Assembly: GCA_000237975.1 (NCBI GenBank)
Contig: CP003179.1
Location: 682,001 to 746,000, forward strand
DNA: 64,000 nucleotides
Source: Sulfobacillus acidophilus DSM 10332
GTDB lineage: Bacteria > Bacillota > Sulfobacillia > Sulfobacillales > Sulfobacillaceae
Reading direction: 5' to 3'
Shown piece after piece: positions 32,303 to 41,338 of this stretch. The stretch's first letter is position 1. Every line of letters begins with the position of its first letter. The notes below the pieces were generated by a model. It was not told where the DNA came from and made no database searches. It worked only from the letters and a program-made list of their open reading frames with translations. A program made the position numbers and the translations under genes.

Positions 32303-33037
32303 TTACGCGATATTAAAGATTTCTTTGACCCGTCGAACGTTCGATCGGCTGACAATCACTTCCGACTGGGCTTTGTCTTTCATTTTCAGCAGGTACGTGC
32401 CGTTAAAATACGGCATGATTTCACGGACCTGACGCAAATTGGCAATAAAACTGCGATGGGTTCGCATAAAGTGGTCCGGTAATCGCTCTTCTAGCTCTCC
32501 GAGCGTAAACCGGGTCGGGTATCGGTTATCCGTGGTACATACGTAGATGGTTTCCCGTTCCGCCACCACATAAATAATGTCGCTGACGGCAATCGGGGCC
32601 GTGTGGCCGTGAAATTCACAAGGCACCCATTCCAGGGGAGGCTGGGCTGTGCGCGCCGGACGGGCATTGTCGCCTGACACTTCCAGCAGCCGACGGACCG
32701 TTTCGCCCATGCGTTCAGGGCTGACCGGTTTTAATAGATAATCAACCGCCTGCACGGAAAAGGCTTCCACCGCATAATGGTCATAGGCCGACACGAACAC
32801 GATTTTGAGTTCGGGGTGCTTTTCTTTCAGCTCGGCCCCCAAATCCATTCCGGTGGCCCCCGGCATCGAGACATCCAGAAAGACGACGTCATAATCGATG
32901 GCATCAATCAGGGCTTTGGCTTCCGGCACATTGGTGGCTTCGCCGACGATTTGAATCCGGTCTTGATAGGGTTGAAGGAGGTACCGCAGTTCTAGGCGAG
33001 CGGGCGCCTCATCTTCCACGATTAATGCTTTCAGCAT
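32303..33037 (-). CDS. LytTR-family response regulator
   Basis: The 244-aa protein has an N-terminal receiver domain (LIVEDEAPARLELRYLL, phospho-acceptor Asp in VVFLDVSMPGATGMD, conserved Lys in YLLKPVSPERM). A C-terminal LytTR DNA-binding domain follows, with IIYVVAERETIYVCT, FTLGELEERLP and FMRTHRSFIANL. Such regulators (LytR/AgrA) often control cell-wall, lysis or pyruvate uptake genes. It overlaps the sensor kinase gene by 29 bp and is its evident partner. An internal start cannot be excluded. Confidence 0.92.
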   Translation of the reverse strand: MLKALIVEDEAPARLELRYLLQPYQDRIQIVGEATNVPEAKALIDAIDYDVVFLDVSMPGATGMDLGAELKEKHPELKIVFVSAYDHYAVEAFSVQAVDYLLKPVSPERMGETVRRLLEVSGDNARPARTAQPPLEWVPCEFHGHTAPIAVSDIIYVVAERETIYVCTTDNRYPTRFTLGELEERLPDHFMRTHRSFIANLRQVREIMPYFNGTYLLKMKDKAQSEVIVSRSNVRRVKEIFNIA

Positions 33038-34364
33038 GGTTGGTCAGCACAGCCTCCTTTTTGGATTTTGGCATAGGAAACACCAGGCGAACCGTTGTGC
33101 CGACGCCTTCGCGGGATCGTAACCGTAAATGATAGGCCGGGCCATAAAGGCCCATGATTCGTTCTGCAACGTTCGATAGGCCCAGCCCCATCCCGGAGCC
33201 GGATCCCATTTCGAAAATTTCGTACTGCTTAGATTTAGGAATGCCCACGCCGTTATCCGATACATAAATGACCAGGCGATCTTTAATAGGTTTCGCGGTT
33301 ACGCTTACCATTCCCGGTTTATCTTTGTTGATTAGCCCATGAATGACGGCATTTTCCACCAGCGGTTGCAAGGTCAGGACCGGAACCGGTACGTCCAGGG
33401 CTTCCGGTGCTACACGGATGCGATATCGCAGACGGTCGCCAAAGCGAGCGCTTTCGAGAGTCAGATAGGTGTTGACATACTCGATTTCGTCTTTTAAGGC
33501 AATCGTCGGTCCATGATGGGCTAGGGACCGCCGGAAAAAGCTGGCCAACTGAATCAACAGATCGCGGGCCCGATCGGCATCGGTATGGGAAAAGGCAATA
33601 ATCGTGTTGAGCACGTTAAAAAGAAAGTGGGGGCGAATTTGGGCTTGAAGCGCCTCCAGCCGGGCATCGGCCGCCAGTGAACGCTGCCGGTCGGCTTCCA
33701 CCACCTCCATGAGCAGCGAGAGCATTTGCGCCAGACCCTCCGCCAATTGGACAATCCGATTCGGTAGCAGTGCCTCGGAGGCCACATAAAGTTTAATGGA
33801 GCCGACCGATTGATCATGGGAGACCAATGGCGCAATGACCACGGTGCCGAGACTGCATTCGTCGTAGGCACCTTGGAGCTCGTCGGTTTTTAAGGTGCGA
33901 ATGACGCGGTCTTGCATAACGCGTCGGGTCGTTTCGGATAATAAACTGCCGGGACCATGTTGAGGGCAACTCTTACCGGCCCAACCCAAGACTTGCATCG
34001 TATCGGTAATCGCGACGGCATCCACTTCGGCCGTGCGTTGGATGATATCGGCGAGGGACTGCGCGGCTTGCCGGTTCAGCCCTTGACGCAGGTGCGGTAG
34101 CGCTTGGGTACCGATTTGAAACGTGGTTTCCGCCGGATCGGGATGAGAGGGCCCGGATGGTTCCGATTCCACGATAACCGCCTGCGGGGGCGTTTGAAAG
34201 ACGACAACCATCTGCCGCCATGCCCAAACCGCCAGAAAAACCGCCACTGTCCAGGCGAGTGCCCGCCATCCGTGACGAATCGGGATCATGGCGGTGACTA
34301 AGAGAATGATGATCGAGAGAGCCCATAACGTGGTGACGACCCAAAGTTTCGGGGAATTCTTCAT
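33009..34364 (-). CDS. LytS-type sensor histidine kinase
   Basis: This 451-aa kinase has two short N-terminal membrane segments (LWVVTTLWALSIIILLV and ALAWTVAVFLAVWAW) with almost no external loop. A GAF-like domain near 90-215 (VDAVAITDTMQVLGWAGKSC) is followed by a His_kinase domain (RPHFLFNVLNTI) and a HATPase core (LQPLVENAVIHGL, VSDNGVGIP, GSGMGLGLSNV). Sensing is probably cytoplasmic through the GAF domain. It sits between pncA and the LytTR regulator with overlaps of 4 and 29 bp, so the three are one operon. Confidence 0.9.
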   Translation of the reverse strand: MKNSPKLWVVTTLWALSIIILLVTAMIPIRHGWRALAWTVAVFLAVWAWRQMVVVFQTPPQAVIVESEPSGPSHPDPAETTFQIGTQALPHLRQGLNRQAAQSLADIIQRTAEVDAVAITDTMQVLGWAGKSCPQHGPGSLLSETTRRVMQDRVIRTLKTDELQGAYDECSLGTVVIAPLVSHDQSVGSIKLYVASEALLPNRIVQLAEGLAQMLSLLMEVVEADRQRSLAADARLEALQAQIRPHFLFNVLNTIIAFSHTDADRARDLLIQLASFFRRSLAHHGPTIALKDEIEYVNTYLTLESARFGDRLRYRIRVAPEALDVPVPVLTLQPLVENAVIHGLINKDKPGMVSVTAKPIKDRLVIYVSDNGVGIPKSKQYEIFEMGSGSGMGLGLSNVAERIMGLYGPAYHLRLRSREGVGTTVRLVFPMPKSKKEAVLTNHAESINRGR

Positions 34365-34942
34365 AGCATCCGAGCACCTTTTTCCTGCATTTCGGTCAAT
34401 GCGCGGGCACTGTCGCCGGGTGTGATATCAACCCCCCGGATGCCCTGTTGAATCACGTAGGTCGCGAATCCCTCCCGCAAGGCATCCAACACGGTGGCCC
34501 GGACACAATAGTCGGTGGCTAAACCGGCGACATAGATTGTCGTCACGTCGTGTTGGCGTAACCATTGAGCGAGACCGATGGAAGAATGTTGACCGGACGC
34601 ATCGACCAACACGCCTTCAAACCCACTATAGGCATCGCGATCGGGATGAAATCCCTTATCAAAAATGGCGGCGTCGGCTGGAATATGAAGATTCGGGTGA
34701 AAGGCAAACCCTGGGGTGCCCGGTACACAATGGGGCGGCCAGGGACCGCCACGGGCCTGAAATGAAATATGATTGGCCGGATGCGCATCCCGCGTGAGCA
34801 CGATCGGTTGACCGGCGTTTTGCATGCGGGCAATCCAGGCATTTACCGTGGGAATGATCGCATCCCCCTGGGGCACCGCGAGTGATCCGCCGGGGCAGAA
34901 ATCGTTTTGTAGGTCGACGATGATTAAGGCCTCCGCCGGCAT
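34361..34942 (-). CDS. pncA: Nicotinamidase / isochorismatase-family hydrolase
   Basis: The 193-aa enzyme hydrolyses nicotinamide to nicotinate in NAD salvage. The catalytic triad of the family is present: Asp in IIVDLQNDF, Lys in FDKGFHPDRDAYSGF and Cys in GLATDYCVRATVLDA. The metal-binding Asp/His set appears as TRDAHPANHISF. First gene of a minus-strand operon with the LytS/LytR pair, an unusual combination. The substrate assignment is by motif only but PncA-type spacing is very good. Confidence 0.9.
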   Translation of the reverse strand: MPAEALIIVDLQNDFCPGGSLAVPQGDAIIPTVNAWIARMQNAGQPIVLTRDAHPANHISFQARGGPWPPHCVPGTPGFAFHPNLHIPADAAIFDKGFHPDRDAYSGFEGVLVDASGQHSSIGLAQWLRQHDVTTIYVAGLATDYCVRATVLDALREGFATYVIQQGIRGVDITPGDSARALTEMQEKGARML

Positions 34943-35421
34943 AATAGGCGTGTCCCTCCTTGTGATTCCGATAGCGGTCGCTGTCAGAATAGCCTTGACC
35001 TCGATGGTATTAGGTTGATCATACCAAATTTACAGGCTTAGATGAACCGATTAAACACTCGGGCGTTATCACAGATTCCGGTAACCCTGGAGGTTATGAC
35101 TGAAAAATATAATTTTTGGCGCCGCGATGAGGTTTTGACAGGGTTTTCATCGTTGTGGCCGAACTATGTGAGGGACTGCTTGACATACAGGTAGAATACG
35201 TCATATTCTATGGCGTGATTTTATTGTAGATGTCAGTCCTCTGACGGACTTGCCACGTTTTGGCGGTGAACGGCAAAACAGGTAGAGATTAGACGTCTTG
35301 CAACCGTTGCAGGAATTTTGACGTGCATGTCGAATAATCAAGCGGGTTCAGCCCGTTACGATTCTTCGTACTACTTTGTGTTTGTATTTTCTTACTTTTT
35401 TCCGAGAGAGGGAGGATTCCT
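34943..35421 (+). promoter_or_regulatory. Intergenic region with promoter and long leader for the APC permease
   Basis: The 479-bp gap has no gene. TTGACA (35180-35185) with ATATTC/TATTCT (35203-35209) 17-18 bp downstream is a good promoter, leaving a leader of roughly 200 bases. The leader contains short inverted repeats such as GCAAC-CG-TTGC near 35301 and CGGG-TTCAG-CCCG near 35344, then a T-rich stretch near 35382-35402 before the GAGGGAGG site. No known riboswitch consensus was recognised. The minus-strand pncA promoter must also lie here. Confidence 0.5.
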
Positions 35422-37026
35422 TTGAATAAGGGGCTTAAAAAGGAACTGCGCATGGTCGATCTCCTTATGGCCTCCCTAGGGGGAATTATCGGTTCGGGAT
35501 GGTTGTTTGGATCGCTCTATGCGGCGCAAATAGCCGGACCGTCCGCCATTTTCGCCTGGGTGATCGGCGGGATTGCCGTGCTATTGATTGGATTGGTGTA
35601 TGCCGAGTTGGGCGCAATGATACCCGAGTCCGGGTCCATTGCCCGTTATCCGCATTATTCGCATGGTCATTTGACCAGTTTCATAATGGGGTGGGCGGCC
35701 TGGATTGCGTATGCGTCGGTCCCTGCGGTTGAAGCGGAAGGTGTGATGCAATACGCGTCTCACTGGTTCCCTGCTTTGTGGAATTCGAAGACCAGTCTTT
35801 TAAGCGGAGCGGGTCTTTTTGTGGCGGCGCTTTTGATGCTGGCCTTTTTCTTGATCAACTATTTTGGCGTGCGTTCGTTTGCTCGGGTGAACACGTTCAT
35901 TACCTGGTTGAAATTTATCATGCCGTCCTTGACGATTATCGTGTTTTTGGCGGCCGGGCTGCATTGGATTAATTTTTCCCATTACGGCGGGTTCGCGCCG
36001 GGCGGGACTTCGGGCGTGCTGGTGGCCTTAGCTACCTCGGGGGTTATTTTCACCTATCTCGGATTTCGGCAAGCCGTGGACTTGGCCGGGGAAGCGAAAA
36101 ACCCGCAACGGGATGTGCCGCGGGCGTTGATTCTCTCGATTTTGATCGGGATCGTCTTATACGTGTTGTTGCAAGTGGTGTTTGTGGGAGCCGTGCCGGG
36201 ATCGATGTTGGCGAAAGGATGGGCAGCCGTCAGTTTGTCCTCGCCTTTTGCTCAAGTGGCCGCCAGCTTAAACCTCGGATTTTTTGTCACCTTGCTGTAC
36301 GCCGACGCGGTGTTGTCGCCGGCAGGTACCGGGAACGTTTACATGGCCTCCACCACCCGAGTCATCTATGCGTTGGCGGAGAACGGCTATTTCCCACGGG
36401 CCTTGGCGAAGGTGGATCCGCGGACCGGTATTCCCGTTGGCGCTTTGTTGTTGGCGTTCATTTTGGGCCTCGTATTTTTGCTGCCATTCCCGTCGTGGCA
36501 GTCGTTGGTCGGTCTCGTGTCGTCGGCGACCGTGTTTACCTACATCATCGGTCCCGTGTCTTTGGCGGTCTTACGCCGTACCGCGCCGGAAGCCAAGCGG
36601 CCTTTTGTTCTGGGCGGAGCGGGGATTATTGCGCCGGTTGCGTTTGTCATCGGAGCGCTCATCGTGTACTTTACCGGTTGGAACGTGGATCACAAGCTCC
36701 TCATTACGCTATTAGTCGGTGTGATCTTGTACGCGATTTTCTCGGCGGCCATGCCCGACCAAATTCGCCGACCGGACGGGCAAGCCCTGAAAAGCGGTAT
36801 TTGGCTCGTCGTCTTCTTGCTGGCCATGTTGGTCATGACCTACGCAGGTTCCAAGAACTTGGGCGAATTGAAAAACCTCATTCCTTACCCATGGGACCTG
36901 GTGGTCGTCATCGTGCTCAGCTTGATTTTCTATTACTGGGGTGTGGCGAGCGGATATCGCACCAAAGAAGTGGGCGAAGCGCTGGAAAGTGTGGCCATCG
37001 AAGCCACCGAAGAGCCGGGCGCGTAA
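35422..37026 (+). CDS. APC-family amino acid permease
   Basis: This 534-aa transporter starts at TTG 35422 behind GAGAGGGAGGATTCC. It has 12 or more hydrophobic segments and the APC hallmark in the first one (LLMASLGGIIGSGWLFGSLYAAQIAGP), followed by GLVYAELGAMIPESGS and FRQAVDLAGEAKNPQRDVPRA. It would import amino acids or related compounds by cation symport; the substrate cannot be read from sequence. Single-gene unit with its own promoter and a terminator. Confidence 0.92.
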   Translation: MNKGLKKELRMVDLLMASLGGIIGSGWLFGSLYAAQIAGPSAIFAWVIGGIAVLLIGLVYAELGAMIPESGSIARYPHYSHGHLTSFIMGWAAWIAYASVPAVEAEGVMQYASHWFPALWNSKTSLLSGAGLFVAALLMLAFFLINYFGVRSFARVNTFITWLKFIMPSLTIIVFLAAGLHWINFSHYGGFAPGGTSGVLVALATSGVIFTYLGFRQAVDLAGEAKNPQRDVPRALILSILIGIVLYVLLQVVFVGAVPGSMLAKGWAAVSLSSPFAQVAASLNLGFFVTLLYADAVLSPAGTGNVYMASTTRVIYALAENGYFPRALAKVDPRTGIPVGALLLAFILGLVFLLPFPSWQSLVGLVSSATVFTYIIGPVSLAVLRRTAPEAKRPFVLGGAGIIAPVAFVIGALIVYFTGWNVDHKLLITLLVGVILYAIFSAAMPDQIRRPDGQALKSGIWLVVFLLAMLVMTYAGSKNLGELKNLIPYPWDLVVVIVLSLIFYYWGVASGYRTKEVGEALESVAIEATEEPGA

Positions 37027-37061
37027 TCTCCGTCAAACGCTTCACGAGAGTTGCCCCAATG

Positions 37062-37089
37062 AACCCGCGGTGGTTTTTCACCGCGGGTT
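37062..37089. terminator. Bidirectional-type terminator hairpin
   Basis: AACCCGCGGTG (37062-37072) pairs perfectly with CACCGCGGGTT (37079-37089) around a GTTTTT loop. It lies between the convergent permease and malic enzyme genes. The flanking T tract is poor on the plus strand. Confidence 0.75.
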
Positions 37090-37147
37090 ATTCCATTCCT
37101 GGTGGTTCCGCCTGCTGGGGCCGAACACACGGGCTTTGATATTTTTC

Positions 37148-38575
37148 TTAGGGCATGAGGGCACTGACGCTGGGCGGGGTCCGCCGTGCCACGCCGCTTT
37201 GATTGGCGGCTCGAATCACGGCTTCGGCAACCGCCCCGGCTACCCGGCGGTTAAAGACCCCGGGGATAATGTAGTCGGGCGCCAGCTCGTCCGGTTGGAC
37301 CACTTGGGCTAACGCGTCGGCTGCCGCCAATTTCATCTCCATCGTAATTTGGCTGGCTCGGCAATCCAGGACGCCGCGGAAAAGTCCCGGAAAACACAGC
37401 ACGTTGTTGACTTGGTTGGGATAGTCGGATCGGCCGGTGGCAACAATGCGGGCATATTGCCAAGCCGCATCGGGATCGACTTCCGGGGTGGGATTGGCCA
37501 TGGCGAAGACGATGGGATCACGGGCCATGATTTTCAGCTCTTCCGCCTGTAATAAGTTGCCGGCGGACAGCCCGATAAACACATCGGCCCCGGCCAATAC
37601 CTGTTTAAGGCTGCCGGCGCGGTTGTGGGGATTGGTGATGGCAGCATAGCGGGCCCAGGCCGGATGGCTCTCATAATTGCGGTCCCGGGTGAGGGCGCCG
37701 TCCCGGTCGACACCGACAATGTCTTGAATCCCCGAAGCCAAGAGCAGTTCCGTGGTAGCGGTTCCGGCCGCACCGACCCCGGCAATGACAACCCGCAAGC
37801 TTTCCCACGGCTTTTTAACAATTTTGGCCGCGTTTTTGAGGGCGGCTAAAATGACCACAGCGGTCCCGTGTTGGTCGTCATGAAAAACGGGGATGGAGAG
37901 CCGTTCTTGTAACCGCCGTTCGATTTCGAAGCAGCGGGGCGCGGCGATGTCTTCAAGGTTAATCCCGCCAAAAGACGGAGCGATCCGCACGACGGTTTCG
38001 ATAATCGCCTCGACATCCTGGGTATCGAGACAAATCGGAAACGCATCGACGCCGGCCAACGTTTTAAACAGGACGGCTTTGCCTTCCATCACGGGCAGGG
38101 CGGCTTGGGCGCCCAGGTTGCCTAAGCCTAAAATCGCGCTACCGTCGGTAACAATGGCCACCGTATTGCGTTTTATGGTTAATTGGAAAGCCTTCATGGG
38201 GTCTTGGGCGATGGCTTCCACCACGCGCGCCACCCCTGGAGTATACACGTGAGAAAGGTCTTCTCGGGTCTTCACTTGGACTCGGGGCGTCACTTCGATT
38301 TTTCCGCCCAGGTGGGTTAAAAATGTGCGATCGGAGACATTATCCACGTGGACCCCTGGTAATTGGTTGAACAAGTGAACTAACGGCTCGAGCAGATCCG
38401 CGGAGGGTAACACGACGGTTAAGTCCCGTACGGTGACCCGTTCGTCGGATCGGACCAGGTCGAGCCCAATCACATCGCCTCCTTGCTGTTCGACTTGCCG
38501 CAGGAGATCTCCAAACGCGATTTCCTCTCGCCGGATGGTCAGGCGAAACACGTATTGAATGCCGGATTTGGCCAT
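37148..38575 (-). CDS. NAD-type malic enzyme with N-terminal ACT domain
   Basis: The enzyme decarboxylates malate to pyruvate with NAD(P) reduction. ATG 38575 (AAAGGGGAA upstream) gives about 475 aa starting MAKSGIQYVFRLTI. Residues 1-80 form an ACT regulatory domain (GGDVIGLDLVRSDE, RDLTVVLP), then the malic core: SHVYTPGVARVVEAI, KRNTVAIVTDGSAILGLGNLGAQAALPVMEGK, VFHDDQHGTAVVILAAL and Rossmann VVIAGVGAAGTATTELLL. The C-terminal NNVLCFPGLFRGVLD is conserved. ACT fusion suggests amino-acid feedback. It is divergent from the metal transporter operon. Confidence 0.92.
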   Translation of the reverse strand: MAKSGIQYVFRLTIRREEIAFGDLLRQVEQQGGDVIGLDLVRSDERVTVRDLTVVLPSADLLEPLVHLFNQLPGVHVDNVSDRTFLTHLGGKIEVTPRVQVKTREDLSHVYTPGVARVVEAIAQDPMKAFQLTIKRNTVAIVTDGSAILGLGNLGAQAALPVMEGKAVLFKTLAGVDAFPICLDTQDVEAIIETVVRIAPSFGGINLEDIAAPRCFEIERRLQERLSIPVFHDDQHGTAVVILAALKNAAKIVKKPWESLRVVIAGVGAAGTATTELLLASGIQDIVGVDRDGALTRDRNYESHPAWARYAAITNPHNRAGSLKQVLAGADVFIGLSAGNLLQAEELKIMARDPIVFAMANPTPEVDPDAAWQYARIVATGRSDYPNQVNNVLCFPGLFRGVLDCRASQITMEMKLAAADALAQVVQPDELAPDYIIPGVFNRRVAGAVAEAVIRAANQSGVARRTPPSVSALMP

Positions 38576-38713
38576 CGAATAAGGTTCCCCTTTCGTGTGC
38601 ATTAACCCCTTATGTTCACCAGGGCCGTAAAAATCTCCTGCTATGAGGGAGGCAAGCCGCCTCAAGAATGTTACACTATCGTTACATTAATGTTTCATAA
38701 AGGAGACAACAAG

Positions 38714-39694
38714 ATGAGTGGGAAACATACGGTATTGGCCTCAACATTAGCCCTGATCGTGCTCGGTGGGCTCGCGGGGTGCGGTGCGTCGGGAACCCCT
38801 CCGGCGGCCAAGCCTGTCGGACAGGTATCCGTCGCCTATGCCGGCTCTCTTCAATGGGTCAACGATCAGGAGATAGGTCCCGCCTTCACCCAGGCCACCA
38901 GAAATCGGTATGAAGGGCGCGGCGGCGGGTCTTTTGGGATCGCCCAGGAAATCCGGTCGGGTACGATTCAAGCCAATGTCTTTGAAAGTTTGGGGTACGC
39001 GCCCATTCGATTGTTGGAACCGCGCTTAACGACCTGGGCGGTGTCGTTTGCCGCCAGCCCCTTAGTCGTGGCCTATAATCCGAAAAGTCCGTTTGCCCCG
39101 CAGCTGAATGCCATTCGGGACGGTCGCCTGCCGCTTAAGGAGCTTTTTCTTCTCATGGCGAACCCGACCTTTCATTTGGGACGTACCAATCCCAATACGG
39201 ATCCGCAAGGGCAGGCTTTCTATTGGATGATGGAGTTGGCGGCCAAACATTATGGACTGGGTGCCGACTGGGCTCAAAATGTTTTAGGGCCGCTAGACAA
39301 CCCACGCCAAGTCTACTCTGAAGAAGGGATTTTAACGGTGTTGCAAGCCGGCGGATTGGATGCTTCGAGTGCCTTTTTATCCGAGGCGAAGGAACGGCAC
39401 CTGGACTATATCGTTTTACCCAACTGGCTCAATTTTGCCGATCCGTCCGAAAATTCATGGTATCATCAAGCGACAATCACGTTAAATAATGGGAAAACCG
39501 TTCAGGGGCAGGCGTTGACCGTGGATATTACGACGGTCGGGCGGCCAACCGCCGCGGCTCAATCATTCGTTCGTTTTGTTCTGGGTTCCCGCGGACGGGC
39601 GCTAATGCAACGTGCCGGATTTGACACGTTTACCCCCTCGGTGTTGGGGAATCCAAAAGCCGTGCCGTCGGGGGTCAGGGCGATGGTCCGGTGA
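38714..39694 (+). CDS. Substrate-binding lipoprotein of a molybdate/tungstate-type ABC transporter
   Basis: The 326-aa product starts at ATG 38714, with AAAGGAGA nine bases upstream. A signal peptide ends in lipobox LAGC, so it is anchored outside the membrane. The body has the two-lobe oxyanion-binding pattern (VSVAYAGSLQWVNDQEIGPAF, then SGTIQANVFESL), resembling WtpA/ModA proteins that bind molybdate or tungstate. Assignment by pattern and by the regulator and cofactor genes in the same region; other anions such as sulfate remain possible. It overlaps the permease start by 4 bp. Confidence 0.78.
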   Translation: MSGKHTVLASTLALIVLGGLAGCGASGTPPAAKPVGQVSVAYAGSLQWVNDQEIGPAFTQATRNRYEGRGGGSFGIAQEIRSGTIQANVFESLGYAPIRLLEPRLTTWAVSFAASPLVVAYNPKSPFAPQLNAIRDGRLPLKELFLLMANPTFHLGRTNPNTDPQGQAFYWMMELAAKHYGLGADWAQNVLGPLDNPRQVYSEEGILTVLQAGGLDASSAFLSEAKERHLDYIVLPNWLNFADPSENSWYHQATITLNNGKTVQGQALTVDITTVGRPTAAAQSFVRFVLGSRGRALMQRAGFDTFTPSVLGNPKAVPSGVRAMVR

Positions 39695-40440
39695 CCCGCG
39701 GGGTAACCTATACGGCGTTTTTGTTGAGTGCCGTACTGTTATTAGGGCCGGTAGGCGTCTTGGTCTGGCATGCCGGGTCTCTTGGGGGCGCCTGGCATCA
39801 GTTCCTGGTTCGGTCGGCGATTCGTACGACGCTAGGGTCCGGCGTTATCGCACTAGCGCTGGTGGTCGGGCTCGGAATGCCGATGAGTTGGGTGCTGGCC
39901 CGGAACGTGGCACCCGGTTGGAAAAAAATCTGGGGGGTCCTCTTGGTGATTCCCCTATTGATGCCGCCTCTGGTGGTGGGATTGGTTGTGGCGTATGTGT
40001 TGGGGCCCGTGTCGAATTGGTGGCCTCAGGTCGGCGATAATACGTGGACGGCCCTCATAGTGGCCGAGGTGGTCGAAGCTTTACCCTATTTCGTGATTGC
40101 CGCCTGGGGAACATTGGGGGCGATCTCCCGGCATTGGGAAGAAGATGTGTGGGTGTTGGGAAAGACGCCCGCCCAAACCGCTCGATACGTGATCTGGCCT
40201 CTGGCCCGACCGGGCCTTTTAGTCGCCGCGTCAATGGCCTGGGCGCGGATTGTGGGGGCGTTCGGGGCGCCCATCGTGGTTGCCTATCATCCTACCGCCT
40301 TACCGGTGGCCATCTGGATTACCCTCGAAGAACAAGGGCTACCGGCCGCCTTAGCGTTGTCGCTGTGGTTATTGTTGGTGAGTTTACCGTTGCCGGTCGC
40401 GGTCAATGGATGGTGGAATCATGTTGACGGTCAGCATTAA
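39691..40440 (+). CDS. ABC transporter permease, molybdate/tungstate type
   Basis: This 249-aa protein starts at GTG 39691, overlapping the binding-protein gene. Five or six membrane segments and a typical EAA-loop region (LGKTPAQTARYVIWPLARPGLLVAASMAWARIVGAFGAP) match ModB/WtpB-like permeases of the BPD_transp_1 family. It forms the channel with the ATPase, whose start lies 20 bp inside this gene. Confidence 0.85.
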   Translation: MTRGVTYTAFLLSAVLLLGPVGVLVWHAGSLGGAWHQFLVRSAIRTTLGSGVIALALVVGLGMPMSWVLARNVAPGWKKIWGVLLVIPLLMPPLVVGLVVAYVLGPVSNWWPQVGDNTWTALIVAEVVEALPYFVIAAWGTLGAISRHWEEDVWVLGKTPAQTARYVIWPLARPGLLVAASMAWARIVGAFGAPIVVAYHPTALPVAIWITLEEQGLPAALALSLWLLLVSLPLPVAVNGWWNHVDGQH

Positions 40441-41338
40441 CGGGGGGCGTGTCCGGGGCCGGACGGAGATTCTTCCCGGCCGGACGGCCGTCTTTGGGCC
40501 GTCAGGTGCCGGAAAGACATCGTGGTTTCGTATTCTGGCCGGCCTGGATCGGCCGGATTCGGCGGAAATGACCTTCTGCGGGGTATCGTGGGGGAAGGGA
40601 TCTTCTCTTTGGCCGCCTTATGCGCGGCCGATTGCCTATGTTCCCCAACGTCCGAGCTTATTACCTCACCGAACCGTCGCCGAACAAATCGAGTGGATTG
40701 CCGCGGGGCATGCGGACGACTGGCGAGCCTGGATTGAACGGTTAGAGCTGACCGATCTCTGGCATCGCTTTCCGCATCAGCTTTCCGGGGGAGAGCAACA
40801 GCGGGCGGCACTTTTGCGAGCCTTAGCCGCCGATCCGCGGATTTTATTGTTGGATGAAGCGCTGTCACAGCTGGACCGTTGGCGACGACAACGGATTTTT
40901 GAGGCCTTGATGACCGATTGGCCGTCCGAACGCTGGTTGATGTTCAGCACCCATAACTGGGAGGAAGTCGAGCGACACGCCCAATTGGTGTTATATATCG
41001 AAGACGGTCAATTTGGTGCGGTTCAGCCGATACGGCAGGCAGTTCCTCCCACGTTGACGCTGGCCCGGTTGTCGGGATTTTTAGGCACGGCCCGTCTTCC
41101 CCAAGGAACCCTGTTGGTGCATCCGCGTTGTCTAAAGCCGGGGCGCCATCCCGGCGGTCAGGTGATACCAGGGCGGCTCGGGCAAGACATGTTAACGCCT
41201 TGGGTGGCGCGCTATCGGTTCGAGGGACCGGACGGAATGTGGGAATGGATCGGGGACGGCCAACCGGTGGTCGATCCCACCGCCATCACGCTGATGCCGC
41301 CCTGGATTAAGGTACCGTGGGAAGGAGAGCCGTCATGA
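40421..41338 (+). CDS. ABC transporter ATPase, molybdate/tungstate type
   Basis: ATG 40421 gives about 305 aa. Walker A GPSGAGKTS (near 27-35), signature LSGGEQQRAALLRALAADP and Walker B ILLLDEALSQLD are present, with a switch His in FSTHNWEEV. A C-terminal extension of about 80 residues (GTLLVHPRCLKPGRH to AITLMPPWIKVPW) is a TOBE-like regulatory domain of the kind found in ModC. It powers import with the upstream permease. The 3' end overlaps the regulator start by 4 bp. Confidence 0.88.
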   Translation: MLTVSINGGRVRGRTEILPGRTAVFGPSGAGKTSWFRILAGLDRPDSAEMTFCGVSWGKGSSLWPPYARPIAYVPQRPSLLPHRTVAEQIEWIAAGHADDWRAWIERLELTDLWHRFPHQLSGGEQQRAALLRALAADPRILLLDEALSQLDRWRRQRIFEALMTDWPSERWLMFSTHNWEEVERHAQLVLYIEDGQFGAVQPIRQAVPPTLTLARLSGFLGTARLPQGTLLVHPRCLKPGRHPGGQVIPGRLGQDMLTPWVARYRFEGPDGMWEWIGDGQPVVDPTAITLMPPWIKVPWEGEPS

